Counted from the first letter of the stretch, positions 1-8,315 are shown. The stretch is 64,000 bases of DNA from Korobacter sp963758505 (GCA_963758505.1 CAVWVJ010000001.1:744001-808000); one strand, 5' to 3'. The notes: generated by a model not told the origin, from the sequence alone. Numbers and translations are program-made.

Positions 1-1
1 G

Positions 2-205
2 GTCGTGATCGGATCGATCGTCGAGTTCCGTATCCCGCATGTCGTCCTGGGCGCGCATCATGGCGACCGCTTGCGCCTCCGCTTCAGCCTGTGGCGCGAG
101 AAACTGCCGCTCGATGCTCTTCCCGTCGAGGGCTGGCTCGATTTGCGCATCTCTTCCGACGCCGAATTGGAAGAGAACATTTACAACTACAGCGTGGAGA
201 ACTAA
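2..205 (+). CDS. C-terminal fragment, probable GH57-type glycosidase
   Basis: This open frame enters from the left edge and stops at 205, so only the last ~67 residues are seen. The visible segment contains RLRFSLWREKLPLDALPVEGW, a beta-rich stretch that resembles the C-terminal domain of family 57 glycoside hydrolases (alpha-amylase or amylopullulanase type). The catalytic half lies outside the window, so neither substrate nor activity can be judged. No internal start has a convincing ribosome site, which supports reading it as a partial gene and not a small protein. Family assignment rests on recall of the tail motif only. Confidence 0.5.
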   Translation, partial: VVIGSIVEFRIPHVVLGAHHGDRLRLRFSLWREKLPLDALPVEGWLDLRISSDAELEENIYNYSVEN

Positions 206-211
206 CGCCCA

Positions 212-246
212 CTTGTCACTCTGAGCCGAAGCGCGCCGAGCGCGCA
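212..246. repeat. Possible dispersed GTCACTCTGAGC-type intergenic element
   Basis: The stretch beginning TTGTCACTCTGAGCCGAAGC lies directly after the first gene. It is similar in style to the GTCATCC elements at 42.3-43.8 kb and 44.15 kb. It is too short to assign firmly. Confidence 0.3.
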
Positions 247-376
247 TAAAGACTCCTATTTGCGCAAATCTATCGCTTTCTCGGAAACAGCGAACTCCCG
301 CGCATTCGAAGCACTCAACTCTTATTACCACGCAGCAATCCCCGAATCTGTGTCGCCATCCAGTACAATCCTTGCG

Positions 377-1180
377 ATGCTGTGTCGCACATTTCGCCGG
401 GCCGGACTGTTCTTCATCGTGCTATGCGCGGTGCTTTGCGTTGCGGAACCCATTCAGTCCCTCAAGCCCACCGGCTACGTTGACGATTTTGCCGGCGTCC
501 TGAATGCGCAGACGAAGGCGAGCCTCGAGAATCTTGCCACCGAGGTCGATCAGAAAGCGCATGCCCAAATCGCAATTGTGACCGTGAAGTCGCTCGACGG
601 CGACGACATCGACGACTACGCGGTGAAACTCTTCAAGGCGTGGGGCGTCGGGGGCAAGCAGTCGGATCGTGGCGTGCTGATCCTGGCCGCCATCCAGGAC
701 CGCAAGTACCGCACCGAGGTCGGTTACGGCCTCGAGCCGATCCTGCCGGACGGCAAGGTCGGCGGCTTTGGCCGCGAGGCCGTGCCTCTGTTCAAGAGCA
801 ACAACTATTCTGCCGGGCTCAACTTGATGGCCACGCGGGTGGCGCAGACGATCGCGAGCGATGCCAAGGTGCAGCTCACCGGAGTTCAGAATCTTCCTCC
901 TCCGAGCCGGCAAAGTGAAAAATCGCCGATGCCGTGGTTCTTCATCTTCTTCCTCGGCATCCTCGTGTTCAACTTCATACGTTTCATCTTCCGTATGATT
1001 CGCGGTGGCGGGATCGGCGGAAGAGGCGGCCGCGGCGGCGGTGGTGGTTTCTGGATGGGACCGTGGATTGGCGGTGGCGGGTTCGGGGGCGGCGGCGGAT
1101 TTGGTGGGGGCGGTGGTGGTGGATTCGGTGGGTTTGGCGGGGGCAGTTCAGGAGGAGGTGGCGCAAGTGGCGGTTGGTAA
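377..1180 (+). CDS. TPM-domain (YgcG-type) membrane-anchored protein
   Basis: A 267-residue protein. A hydrophobic N-terminus acts as signal or anchor (about residues 8-25). A TPM domain follows (about 30-170) with the typical GYVDDFAGVLN opening and the YRTEVGYGLEPILPDG core. Next come a second membrane segment (about 185-205) and an extreme glycine-rich tail to the end. The family is associated with the cell envelope; a phosphatase role was proposed for plant homologues (TLP18.3), but bacterial function is unsettled. ATG 377 is preferred over the earlier TTG at 260 because it begins the signal segment. The LemA gene lies 0.8 kb downstream, a common TPM partner, which suggests a shared envelope role. 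Confidence 0.8.
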   Translation: MLCRTFRRAGLFFIVLCAVLCVAEPIQSLKPTGYVDDFAGVLNAQTKASLENLATEVDQKAHAQIAIVTVKSLDGDDIDDYAVKLFKAWGVGGKQSDRGVLILAAIQDRKYRTEVGYGLEPILPDGKVGGFGREAVPLFKSNNYSAGLNLMATRVAQTIASDAKVQLTGVQNLPPPSRQSEKSPMPWFFIFFLGILVFNFIRFIFRMIRGGGIGGRGGRGGGGGFWMGPWIGGGGFGGGGGFGGGGGGGFGGFGGGSSGGGGASGGW

Positions 1181-1907
1181 CCGTGCAGGGGTCAATCCCG
1201 AGACCGAGCTGAGCGAACTGGTGCCGCGGCTGCGGGAGGCGGCCGGGCAGAATCTCGTTTCCATCATGGTGTATGGCTCGGCGGCGGGCAAGGAGTTCCG
1301 ACGCAATTACAGCGACATCAACGTATTGATGGTTGCGAATAAGCTGAACCTGCAGGCGCTGAAGCCGCTTGCGCCAGTGATGCGCTGGTGGCTGGAACGG
1401 GGGCATCCGGCGCTGGTGCTATTTACCCGCGAGGAGATCGAGCGCTCCGCCGATGTCTTCTCCATCGAGCTTTACGACATGAAACACCGCCATCGCGTCC
1501 TCGTGGGCGAAGATGTGTTCGCCGGACTCGAGATCCCGATGGCGCTGCACCGCGTGCAACTCGAGCACGAGTTGCGCACCAGCCTGTTGCGGCTGCGCCA
1601 GGCCTACGTGGCCACTCCGAAGGACGACGTCGTCCTGGAACTCATGTTGCAATCCATCTCCAGCTTCGGTACCCTTTTTCGCCACGTGCTGATCGCGCTC
1701 GGACACGAGCCGCCGCAGCACCGTCGCGAGGTCACGATCAAGCTGGCGGAGGTTGTCGGTTTCGATCCCAAGCCGTTCCTGGAGATCTATGATGTGCGCG
1801 AGGGCCGTGCGCACACATTGCACGTCGACGAAGTTTTCCGGCAATACCTGCTCAGCGTGGAGCAGGTGACGAACTGGGTCGACCGCAAGCTCGAAGTTGC
1901 GCCGTAA
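1167..1907 (+). CDS. Nucleotidyltransferase-fold protein, function unknown
   Basis: About 246 residues. Near the N-terminus it has VYGSAAGKEFRRNYSDINVL, matching the GS-x(10)-D-x-[DN] pattern of minimal nucleotidyltransferases. The rest is helical (HEPN-like or substrate-binding region, not recognised). GTG 1167 lies inside the end of the TPM gene and has AGGAGG about nine bases upstream; GTG 1158 is an alternative with poor spacing. The second metal-ligand position reads DIN instead of the usual DxD, so catalytic competence is uncertain. The overlap with the upstream gene implies translational coupling and a TPM-MNTase-LemA transcription unit. Confidence 0.65.
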   Translation: MAVGNRAGVNPETELSELVPRLREAAGQNLVSIMVYGSAAGKEFRRNYSDINVLMVANKLNLQALKPLAPVMRWWLERGHPALVLFTREEIERSADVFSIELYDMKHRHRVLVGEDVFAGLEIPMALHRVQLEHELRTSLLRLRQAYVATPKDDVVLELMLQSISSFGTLFRHVLIALGHEPPQHRREVTIKLAEVVGFDPKPFLEIYDVREGRAHTLHVDEVFRQYLLSVEQVTNWVDRKLEVAP

Positions 1908-1931
1908 TTCGTAGAGAAGCGGACGTGAAAG

Positions 1932-1990
1932 GGCACGGCTCTTGTCGTGCCACAGAAACTATCCTTCGCCGCGGGCTTTGCCGCCCGCGG
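1932..1990. other. Two intergenic hairpins upstream of lemA
   Basis: GGCACG/CGTGCC (1932-1951) and CCGCGGGC/GCCCGCGG (1969-1990) form two consecutive perfect stems between the nucleotidyltransferase-like gene and lemA. Neither is followed by a T run, so they look like mRNA-processing or stability elements more than terminators. Confidence 0.5.
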
Positions 1991-2005
1991 TAAACAGGAG
2001 CAAGA

Positions 2006-2602
2006 ATGAAAGCACTTGTCGTTCTGGTAGTGATCGGTCTTATCGTTCTCAGTATTTTCGGAACGTACATCAGCATTAAGAACACCCTGGTGCAGAAAAA
2101 CGAAGCGGTGAAGAACCAGTGGGCGCAGGTGGACGTTGCGCTGCAACGTCGCGCCGACCTGATTCCCAACCTCGTCGAAACGGTGAAAGGCTACGCGCAG
2201 CAGGAGGTGACGGTATTCGGCGACATTGCCAACGCCCGCGCCCGGCTGCTCAGCGCCAACACGCCGCAGGACAAGATTGCGGCCAACGGCCAGCTCGATG
2301 GCGCTCTCGGACGCCTGCTGGCGGTGGTCGAAAACTATCCCCAACTGCGTTCCAACGAAAATTTCCTGCGCCTGCAGGATGAACTTGCCGGAACCGAGAA
2401 CCGCATCTCGGTCGAGCGGCGCCGATACAACGACACGTTGCAGGACTACAACACCTACATCGGACAATTCCCCGCGAGCCTGTTCGCGGCCAGCGCGGGC
2501 TTCCATAGGAACGACGCCTACTTCCAGGCTTCGGAAGCTTCACGCGCAGTGCCGAAGGTGCAGTTCACGCCGCCGCAATCGCAAGCTGCGCCTGCGCATT
2601 GA
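2006..2602 (+). CDS. lemA: LemA family protein
   Basis: A 198-residue protein with one N-terminal membrane helix (residues 3-22), followed by the hallmark LemA helical bundle: the NxxVKNQWAQVDVALQRRADLIPNLVETVKGYA region and the later YNDTLQDYNTYIGQFPA block. Family members are membrane-anchored, mostly exposed on one face of the membrane; a precise biochemical role is not established. ATG 2006 follows AGGAGC at a good distance. A perfect terminator follows the stop. Its proximity to the TPM-domain gene at 377 is a recurrent bacterial pairing. Confidence 0.92.
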   Translation: MKALVVLVVIGLIVLSIFGTYISIKNTLVQKNEAVKNQWAQVDVALQRRADLIPNLVETVKGYAQQEVTVFGDIANARARLLSANTPQDKIAANGQLDGALGRLLAVVENYPQLRSNENFLRLQDELAGTENRISVERRRYNDTLQDYNTYIGQFPASLFAASAGFHRNDAYFQASEASRAVPKVQFTPPQSQAAPAH

Positions 2603-2621
2603 GTTGCGAAACTCTGAAACG

Positions 2622-2651
2622 ATGACGGGGCGGAAGCCCCGTCATTTTTTT
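2622..2651 (+). terminator. Rho-independent terminator of lemA
   Basis: A perfect 10-bp stem ATGACGGGGC/GCCCCGTCAT with a GGAA loop (2622-2645) runs into seven T residues. It starts 20 bases after the lemA stop. Confidence 0.93.
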
Positions 2652-2720
2652 GTGCCCGTCAGCGGCACGACTTCACGAAACATTTGGGCGAGTCGATAGC
2701 GCGGCTGGCGATGGGGGCGG

Positions 2721-3209
2721 TCAGGCGTTGGCACGGGCGAGCCAGCCGTTCAGAAATTTCTGGCTGGTGGGAACCGACTCGACGAGTCCTTCATAGTAGG
2801 TGACGAGCAGGTGGCGGTAGGCGTCCAGCAAGAGCAGCGGGGAAGAACGATTCACGGCGCTTACCGTGGCGGGGCCGATACAGCCGTCGACGGGGACGAT
2901 GCCGCCTCCGGCGCTCTGCACGGCGCGCTGGAGAAGCTTGACGGCGCGCGATTTTCCGATGAGGACGGCGGTATCAAGGAGCTTGGTGGCGACCCGCTGA
3001 TCGCTAACCTGGTCGAGAAGAAGCGGCATCCAGAAATCGCGCTCGTAAATGATTTCGGCCTGGAGGCGCGTGAGGTGCGCGATGTCGAGATGGGGATAGG
3101 AGCGCTTCGAGACGCCGAACCTGGTTTCACCGCCGGGGTCGTTGGGATCGTTCACGTATCCACCTTCGTGCTGGAGCACGGTCGGGATCGCGAGATGGAA
3201 GTCGGCCAT
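2721..3209 (-). CDS. GH108-type N-acetylmuramidase
   Basis: A 162-residue protein opening with the family 108 glycosyl hydrolase motif HEGGYVNDPNDPGGETRFGVS. Glu15 in HEGG is the predicted catalytic acid. The C-terminal half (about 85-160) fits the predicted peptidoglycan-binding domain that normally follows. Such enzymes cleave the glycan of peptidoglycan and are often phage lysins, but there is no holin, spanin or other phage gene nearby and no signal peptide is seen. ATG 3209 follows AAAGGAG. It is transcribed towards lemA and isolated, so it may be a domesticated lysin. Confidence 0.85.
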   Translation of the reverse strand: MADFHLAIPTVLQHEGGYVNDPNDPGGETRFGVSKRSYPHLDIAHLTRLQAEIIYERDFWMPLLLDQVSDQRVATKLLDTAVLIGKSRAVKLLQRAVQSAGGGIVPVDGCIGPATVSAVNRSSPLLLLDAYRHLLVTYYEGLVESVPTSQKFLNGWLARANA

Positions 3210-3594
3210 GGCTCTCCTTTTATTAGATAGATGGAAGGCTATCGATCTGCGGCGAAGACGATGTCAGGTGTTCTTCTTCCGAACGGGCTTTTTTCGCGAT
3301 CGCGGCTCGCGCCTTTCTTTGGGTGGAGATCGAAAGATGCTGGCGGGAATGGACGCGGAAAAGCCATGCTCGAGTGGAGGATAAGGAATGTCGTGGGGCG
3401 ATGTCTGTGACAGATGCACGGGTCGGAGGTGAGCACGGTCACGGGAGAATGTGCGGTTTGGGTGGCTCGTCGCACAGTCGTGCCTTTTGGCGAAAGAGCA
3501 GGAGGGCTTGGAGAAATATTACGGTTGAGGAAATCGTGTGGCCGTTCACCAAATCTTCATAGCCTCGTAACGGGAACTTAGCAAGGCACCTATA
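3210..3594. other. Intergenic stretch, no gene recognised
   Basis: Short frames exist on both strands but none has a plausible ribosome site or recognisable product. The region separates two divergent genes and should contain both promoters; no confident -35/-10 pair was found. Confidence 0.6.
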
Positions 3595-3661
3595 CCGTCC
3601 GTTGAGCAGCAACCCGGGTGGGGAGATGAAGCCCTGCACCGCTCACCTTTAGAGGACGGAG
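3595..3661 (+). promoter_or_regulatory. Structured leader that can mask the ribosome site
   Basis: Three nested pairings are present: CCGTCC (3595-3600) with GGACGG (3654-3659); GAGC (3604-3607) with GCTC (3641-3644) directly stacked beside GGTG (3617-3620) with CACC (3637-3640); and GGG (3621-3623) with CCC (3632-3634). The 3' strand of the outer stem overlaps the Shine-Dalgarno GGACGGAG of the phosphoesterase gene, whose ATG is at 3671. The fold could therefore gate translation. It does not match any riboswitch consensus I can recall. Confidence 0.45.
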
Positions 3662-3670
3662 AGTCACACA

Positions 3671-4912
3671 ATGAAAAGCAAAATCGCGACCCTGGCGCTC
3701 GTGGCGACAGGACTGGCGACTTCGGCATTTGCGCAGGAAGCGGCGACGCCGAAGGGGATTCCTCACCTTGATCATGTGTTCCTGATCATGATGGAGAACC
3801 ATGGCTATGCGCAGATCATCAACAACCCAAGCGCCCCGTATACGAACCAGTTGGCGAAGAAGGCCAACTCCGGGGACAACTATTTCGCCGTGGCCCATCC
3901 CAGCCTGACCAACTATCTGGAGGTAGTCGGTGGCTCGAATTTTGGCGTGCTCTCCGACAGCACTCCAGATTGGCATGATGCTTCGTGCTTGACAAACCTG
4001 GCCACGGGGACGCCGGACAACGAAGCGGTTGGCACTCCGGTGTGCCCGATCTACGGCACGGGCACCGATGCGGCCACCCCGGCGATCGATTACAGCAACG
4101 AGACCTCCGGGCCTCCCGGAGACATTAATATCAACGGCACAGTGTCGATTCCAGCGGAGACGAACATCCACGGAAAGACAATTGCGGACCAGTTGGTTAC
4201 CGCCGGCAAGACCTGGGCGAGCTACCAGGAGAGCCTGCCGCTGGGCGGCGCCGATTACGTGAACTACAGCGACGGCACCTTTACCAACAATTCCGTGCTT
4301 CCGGCAGGGCTCGCCACCAACGGCAGCTACGTGCAGCTTTACGCAGCGAAACATAATCCGTTCGTGTACTTCCGCTCAGTACAGGATGGGTTCGATCCGG
4401 AGTTGAGCCTGCGCAACATTCGTCCCTTCGACGGCGTAGGTGGACTGTATGAAGCACTTGGCACCGGCAACGTCCCTAACTTTTCGTTCATTGCTCCGAA
4501 CCAGTGCAACGATCAACATGGGAAATCCAACGGCGGCGCGGTTTGCCTTGGAGATCCGAACGACAACGGAACCCAGAACGGACTGAATGAAGCGTTGATC
4601 CAGCAGGGAGACGTGACCATTCAGCGGCTGGTGACGGCCATCAAGAAGTCTCCAGTATGGAGCAAGGGCAACAATGCGATCGTGATCATCTGGGACGAGA
4701 ACGATTACAGCGTGGCGCCCACGACGAACCAGGTTTTGTTGATCGTGGACACCAACTATGGGAGGCGTGGAGTGTCGAGCCCGACGTTCTACACGCACTA
4801 CTCGCTGCTGAAATCGCTGGAAGCGGGATTCGATCTCTCCTGCCTGAACCATGCGTGCGACAAAGGCGTGAATGTGATGACAGACCTGTTCGCGGGTAAA
4901 GACGTGGATTAA
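3671..4912 (+). CDS. Secreted phosphoesterase (PF04185 family)
   Basis: A 413-residue protein with a clean signal peptide (cleavage after AFA, about residue 21). It has the phosphoesterase signature: MMENHGY near residue 42, HPSLTNYL near 76, and IIWDENDYS near 340. These carry the metal and phosphate ligands of the alkaline-phosphatase-like fold found in acid phosphatases and phospholipases C. It probably acts in the periplasm or outside the cell on phosphomonoesters or phospholipids; the substrate cannot be inferred. ATG 3671 is set nine bases after GGAG. The leader upstream can fold over this site, and a terminator follows the stop. Confidence 0.85.
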   Translation: MKSKIATLALVATGLATSAFAQEAATPKGIPHLDHVFLIMMENHGYAQIINNPSAPYTNQLAKKANSGDNYFAVAHPSLTNYLEVVGGSNFGVLSDSTPDWHDASCLTNLATGTPDNEAVGTPVCPIYGTGTDAATPAIDYSNETSGPPGDININGTVSIPAETNIHGKTIADQLVTAGKTWASYQESLPLGGADYVNYSDGTFTNNSVLPAGLATNGSYVQLYAAKHNPFVYFRSVQDGFDPELSLRNIRPFDGVGGLYEALGTGNVPNFSFIAPNQCNDQHGKSNGGAVCLGDPNDNGTQNGLNEALIQQGDVTIQRLVTAIKKSPVWSKGNNAIVIIWDENDYSVAPTTNQVLLIVDTNYGRRGVSSPTFYTHYSLLKSLEAGFDLSCLNHACDKGVNVMTDLFAGKDVD

Positions 4913-4926
4913 GACTTGGGTGGGGG

Positions 4927-4962
4927 AAAGCCCTGGGCGGGGGAGCTGCCTGGGGCTTTTCG
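4927..4962 (+). terminator. Probable terminator of the phosphoesterase gene
   Basis: AAAGCCC (4927-4933) pairs with GGGCTTT and continues into a short T run. It lies 15 bases after the stop codon. Confidence 0.65.
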
Positions 4963-4974
4963 CTTACCAAAAAA

Positions 4975-5004
4975 TACAAAAAAACCCAGCTGCGAAGCTG
5001 GGTT
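4975..5004 (-). terminator. Terminator of the cold-shock gene
   Basis: On the minus strand a perfect AACCCAGCT/AGCTGGGTT stem (4983-5004) is followed by a run of seven T residues. It sits about 30 bases past the stop of the cold-shock gene. Confidence 0.92.
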
Positions 5005-5035
5005 TGAACTGGGTGTACCGAATCGAAGCAGTCGC

Positions 5036-5245
5036 TTAAGCAACCTTAATTACATTGCCGGCCTGGGGTCCTTTCTGACCCTCTACGATCTCAAATTCAA
5101 CTTGGTCACCTTCGGCAAGGCTCTTATAGCCTTCCGATGTAATTGCGCTGTAGTGGACGAAGACATCGGCGCCGTCATCTCGACCGATGAAACCATAGCC
5201 CTTCGCGTTGTTAAACCACTTCACAGTACCTTTCAATCTATCCAC
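5036..5245 (-). CDS. Cold-shock domain protein (CspA family)
   Basis: A 69-residue single cold-shock domain. RNP1 appears as KGYGFIGRD and RNP2 as VFVHYSAI, and it ends NVIKVA. It binds single-stranded RNA/DNA and acts as an RNA chaperone. The start is GTG 5245, because GGAGGA lies at the right distance and it gives the standard CSD length; the frame is open farther upstream but that part has no family character. It has its own promoter with a leader of about 130 bases, as is common for cold-shock mRNAs, and its own terminator. Confidence 0.95.
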   Translation of the reverse strand: MDRLKGTVKWFNNAKGYGFIGRDDGADVFVHYSAITSEGYKSLAEGDQVEFEIVEGQKGPQAGNVIKVA

Positions 5246-5381
5246 TTGCAGAGTTCCTCCGTGCGCGCCGGGTGAGAGCCGCGGCGTTTGAACCGACTTC
5301 GGTCGAGACTGCCCATGGAAAGACGGAGACACAGCGTGCCCGTAAACGCCAGTGGGGTATTGCCGAGGTAGGTGTACTCCT

Positions 5382-5410
5382 ATTGTCCGCGTTCCGATTC
5401 TTGTTGTCAA
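5382..5410 (-). promoter_or_regulatory. Sigma70-type promoter of the cold-shock gene
   Basis: On the minus strand TTGACA (5405-5410) is separated by 17 bases from GACAAT (5382-5387). The implied start is about 130 bases upstream of the GTG at 5245. Confidence 0.75.
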
Positions 5411-5484
5411 GGTAGTTAACATGCCAAGACTGGCTCTGGACGCGGGTTCCCGCCCAGAAAGCAGGAGCTTGGGTCGGGCTCTGC

Positions 5485-5500
5485 CTTAGTTCCAACTAAG
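5485..5500. promoter_or_regulatory. Perfect inverted repeat between csp and the che operon
   Basis: CTTAGTT and AACTAAG are separated by CC. It lies upstream of the csp promoter and about 140 bases upstream of the first che gene, so it is a candidate operator for either. No regulator is identified. Confidence 0.35.
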
Positions 5501-5639
5501 AACTTTCTAATCTTCTTCTTCTCTACTTTCGCCGATTTTCTGCCGATGCAAGCTGTAGCGGCCAGTCTGCCGGAAGGCCGTGAGCGGAATGCGGCGCGTC
5601 TCGAAGTGGGCGCGCATGGATGGAAGAAGAGGCTATCGC

Positions 5640-6086
5640 ATGGGTGAGATGGACGAGATCGTCAAGGAATTCCTGGTCGAGAGTAATGAAGGACTGGATC
5701 AACTCGACCGTGACCTGGTGCAGCTGGAGAAAGATCCTGGGCACAAGGAGCTACTGGGCTCGATCTTCCGCGCGGTGCACACGGTGAAGGGCACAAGCGG
5801 AGTGCTGGGATTTCCTAAAATCGAATCGGTTGCCCACGTCGGTGAGAGCCTCTTGAGCCGCATGCGCGACGGAAAGCTTCGTCTGGATCCGGAGATCACG
5901 AGCGCTCTGCTGGCGATGGTGGATGTCTTGCGCGAGCTGCTGGGCACCATCGAGGCAAGTGGAGTGGAAGGCGATCGCGAAGTGCAGGCGATGGTGGAGC
6001 GGCTGGCCAGCCTGCTGGAGAAGAAGCTGGCGACGGAAGAAGCCCCGGTTGCAGCCGCGGGCGGCAAGCGGCGAAGACGCCAGTGA
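5640..6086 (+). CDS. cheA: CheA N-terminal Hpt domain (separate frame)
   Basis: A 148-residue protein. Residues 1-105 form a histidine phosphotransfer domain with the phosphorylatable His47 in the motif RAVHTVKGTSG. A linker ending KRRRRQ and TGA at 6084-6086 follows. The kinase core begins four bases earlier in another frame (GTG 6083). In other bacteria these two parts are one protein. Just upstream of that GTG the second frame already reads QAAKTP then VKKKRTKKEK, a natural-looking CheA linker, so one missing base in the GC-rich linker around 6050-6065 would restore a single cheA. ATG 5640 is chosen because GAAGAGG precedes it; GTG 5580 is a longer alternative. Confidence 0.88.
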   Translation: MGEMDEIVKEFLVESNEGLDQLDRDLVQLEKDPGHKELLGSIFRAVHTVKGTSGVLGFPKIESVAHVGESLLSRMRDGKLRLDPEITSALLAMVDVLRELLGTIEASGVEGDREVQAMVERLASLLEKKLATEEAPVAAAGGKRRRRQ

Positions 6087-7864
6087 AAAAGAAGCGAACG
6101 AAGAAAGAGAAGCCGCCTGCAGCAGGGGAGATCGCGCCCGCTGTGCCCGTGGGTGAAACGGAGACCCCAGCCGTGAGCGGCAGCAACGATGCGAGCGACG
6201 CCAAAGGGCCAGCGGTGTCCGCGAATAACATCCGCGTCGATGTCGGACTGCTGGACAAGATGATGAACCTGGTAGGGGAACTGGTACTGGCGCGCAACCA
6301 GATCCTGCAATTCACCAGCGGCGAGCAGGACAGTGGCCTTTTGAGCACGGCGCAACGGCTGAACCTGATCACGACGGAGCTGCAGGAGAGCGTGATGAAG
6401 ACGCGCATGCAGCCGATCGGAAACATCTGGAACAAGCTGCCCCGGCTGGTGCGGGACCTGGCGCTCTCCTGCGGCAAGAAGGTTCGTGTCGAGATGGACG
6501 GCGCCGATACGGAACTGGACAAAACGATCATCGAGGCGATCAAGGATCCGTTGACGCACATTGTGCGCAATGCGGTGGACCATGGCATCGAGATGCCGGC
6601 GGAGCGGGCGGAGCGGGGCAAGGAAGCCGAAGGACGCCTGTTGTTGCGGGCGTATCACGAGGGTGGGCAGGTCAATATCGAGATCAGCGACGACGGCAAC
6701 GGGATCGACCTCGAGAGAGTGCGCGAAAAAGTGCGGCAGAACAGCCTGGTGAGTGCGGACCAGGCGGCACGAATGAACGAGCGCGAGCTGCTGAACATGA
6801 TCTTTCTGCCCGGCTTCTCCACGGCCCGGCAGGTGACCAACATCTCGGGGCGCGGTGTTGGAATGGACGTGGTGAAGACGAACATCGAGAAGATCGGAGG
6901 AGCGGTCGACCTGCAGAGTTCGGTGGGCAAGGGCACGACCCTGAAGATCAAGATACCGCTGACGCTGGCCATCATCCCGGCGCTGATCGCGACCAGCGGC
7001 GGGGAGCGGTTCGCGATCCCGCAGGTGAGTCTGCTGGAGCTGGTGCGACTGGAAGACGGTGGGATCGAGTCCATCCACGGCGCGCCGGTGTACCGGCTGC
7101 GCGGGAATCTCTTGCCACTGGTGTCGCTGAACCGGGTGCTGGGGCTGGAGCAGAAGGGAAGTCACTCCGAAGTTGCCAACATCGTGGTCCTGCAGGCCGA
7201 TGAAAGGCAGTTCGGACTGCTGGTGGACGAGATCAACGACACCGAGGAAATCGTGGTGAAGCCGCTCAGCAACCTGCTCAAGGGCATGTCGTGTTTTGCC
7301 GGCGCCACCATTATGGGCGACGGAACCGTGGCGCTAATCCTGGACGTAATGGGGCTGGCGCAACAGGCCAAGGTGGTGAGCGAGTTGCACGACCGCGCCG
7401 CGAAAGAGGTGCATGCGAAGTTCGACGAGATGAAAGCGAACGCGGCGGCGTGGCTGCTGGTGAGAATCGGCGAAGCGGGGCGGCTGGCGATTCCGCTCTC
7501 CTGTGTCGACCGTCTGGAGGAATTTGCCGCTTCGGCGGTGGAGCATTCGGGCGGAAGCGAAGTGGTGCAGTACCGCGGTGAGATCATGCCGCTGGTACGG
7601 CTTGCGGAGCTGCTCAACCTGGCGCCGGGCGAGAGTCGCGAGGTGTTGCCGGTGATCGTTTCGTCAAAAAACGGCCGCAGCGTCGGGCTGGCTGTCGACC
7701 GCATTGAGGACGTGACGGAGAAGCGGGTGGCGTTGAACCGCGGCGGGCACCGCATGTACCTGCAGGGGTCGGCGGTACTTCAGCAGAGAGTGACCGACCT
7801 GCTGGATGTCGATGCGGTCATAGCATCAGCATGCGTGCCATGCGAGGAGGCGGTGAATGCCTGA
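6083..7864 (+). CDS. cheA: CheA kinase core with two CheW-like domains
   Basis: A 593-residue protein. A Lys-rich linker (1-45) leads to the dimerisation helices (about 50-115). The HATPase domain follows, with the N box in HIVRNAVDHGIE, the G1 box DDGNGID and the G2 box SGRGVGMDVVKTNIEKIGG. A CheW regulatory domain (about 295-430) comes next, then a second divergent CheW-like domain (about 435-585). It transfers phosphate from ATP to the Hpt histidine of the upstream frame and from there to CheY and CheB. The GTG start overlaps the stop of the Hpt frame (GTGA), compatible with coupling or with a frameshift. Two tandem CheW modules are less usual and may scaffold additional array contacts. 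Confidence 0.93.
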   Translation: MKKKRTKKEKPPAAGEIAPAVPVGETETPAVSGSNDASDAKGPAVSANNIRVDVGLLDKMMNLVGELVLARNQILQFTSGEQDSGLLSTAQRLNLITTELQESVMKTRMQPIGNIWNKLPRLVRDLALSCGKKVRVEMDGADTELDKTIIEAIKDPLTHIVRNAVDHGIEMPAERAERGKEAEGRLLLRAYHEGGQVNIEISDDGNGIDLERVREKVRQNSLVSADQAARMNERELLNMIFLPGFSTARQVTNISGRGVGMDVVKTNIEKIGGAVDLQSSVGKGTTLKIKIPLTLAIIPALIATSGGERFAIPQVSLLELVRLEDGGIESIHGAPVYRLRGNLLPLVSLNRVLGLEQKGSHSEVANIVVLQADERQFGLLVDEINDTEEIVVKPLSNLLKGMSCFAGATIMGDGTVALILDVMGLAQQAKVVSELHDRAAKEVHAKFDEMKANAAAWLLVRIGEAGRLAIPLSCVDRLEEFAASAVEHSGGSEVVQYRGEIMPLVRLAELLNLAPGESREVLPVIVSSKNGRSVGLAVDRIEDVTEKRVALNRGGHRMYLQGSAVLQQRVTDLLDVDAVIASACVPCEEAVNA

Positions 7865-8315
7865 GGAGAATGCGGTTTCGCAGCAGTTCTGCACGTTCTA
7901 TCTCGACAAGCTGTTTTTCGGAGTGGAGGTGGAGAAGGTGCAGGAGGTGATCCGGTACCAGACGATGACTCGTGTGCCACGGGCGCCGGAGGTGATCGGC
8001 GGCTTGATCAACCTGCGCGGGCAAATCGTGACCGCGATCGATCTTCGGAAGCGTCTGGAAATGGGACCTCGTCCGCCGGAGCGCAAGCCGATGAATGTGG
8101 TGGTGCGAACCGAGGAGGGCGCGGTGAGCCTGCTGGTCGATGAGATCGGCGATGTCGTCGAGGTCTCGCCGGCTACCTTCGAGACCGCGCCGGAGACCTT
8201 ATCAGGGCTAGCGCGGAAGCTGACCTGCGGGGTTTACAAACTGGATCGTCAGCTACTGCATTCGGTAGATCTGGGAGCGGTGCTGCAGATCGACGGAACG
8301 CGGCCCGGGAATTGA
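7857..8315 (+). CDS. cheW: CheW coupling protein
   Basis: A 152-residue protein covering one CheW domain, with the conserved blocks FGVEVEKVQEVIR, GLINLRGQIVTAIDLRKRL and LLVDEIGDVVEV. It links CheA to chemoreceptors in the polar array. ATG 7857 overlaps the end of cheA by eight bases, so the two are translationally coupled. The receptor gene follows immediately. Confidence 0.95.
   Translation: MPEENAVSQQFCTFYLDKLFFGVEVEKVQEVIRYQTMTRVPRAPEVIGGLINLRGQIVTAIDLRKRLEMGPRPPERKPMNVVVRTEEGAVSLLVDEIGDVVEVSPATFETAPETLSGLARKLTCGVYKLDRQLLHSVDLGAVLQIDGTRPGN

Noticed and set aside
2721..3209. Prophage remnant around the GH108 muramidase
   Set aside because: No other phage gene, integrase or att site on either side.
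3239..3562. Short frames on both strands in the 3.2-3.6 kb gap
   Set aside because: No ribosome site, no hydrophobic or domain pattern, and they overlap each other.
5699..7165. 488-codon minus-strand frame
   Set aside because: Antisense to cheA, His/Arg/Gln-rich without domain character.
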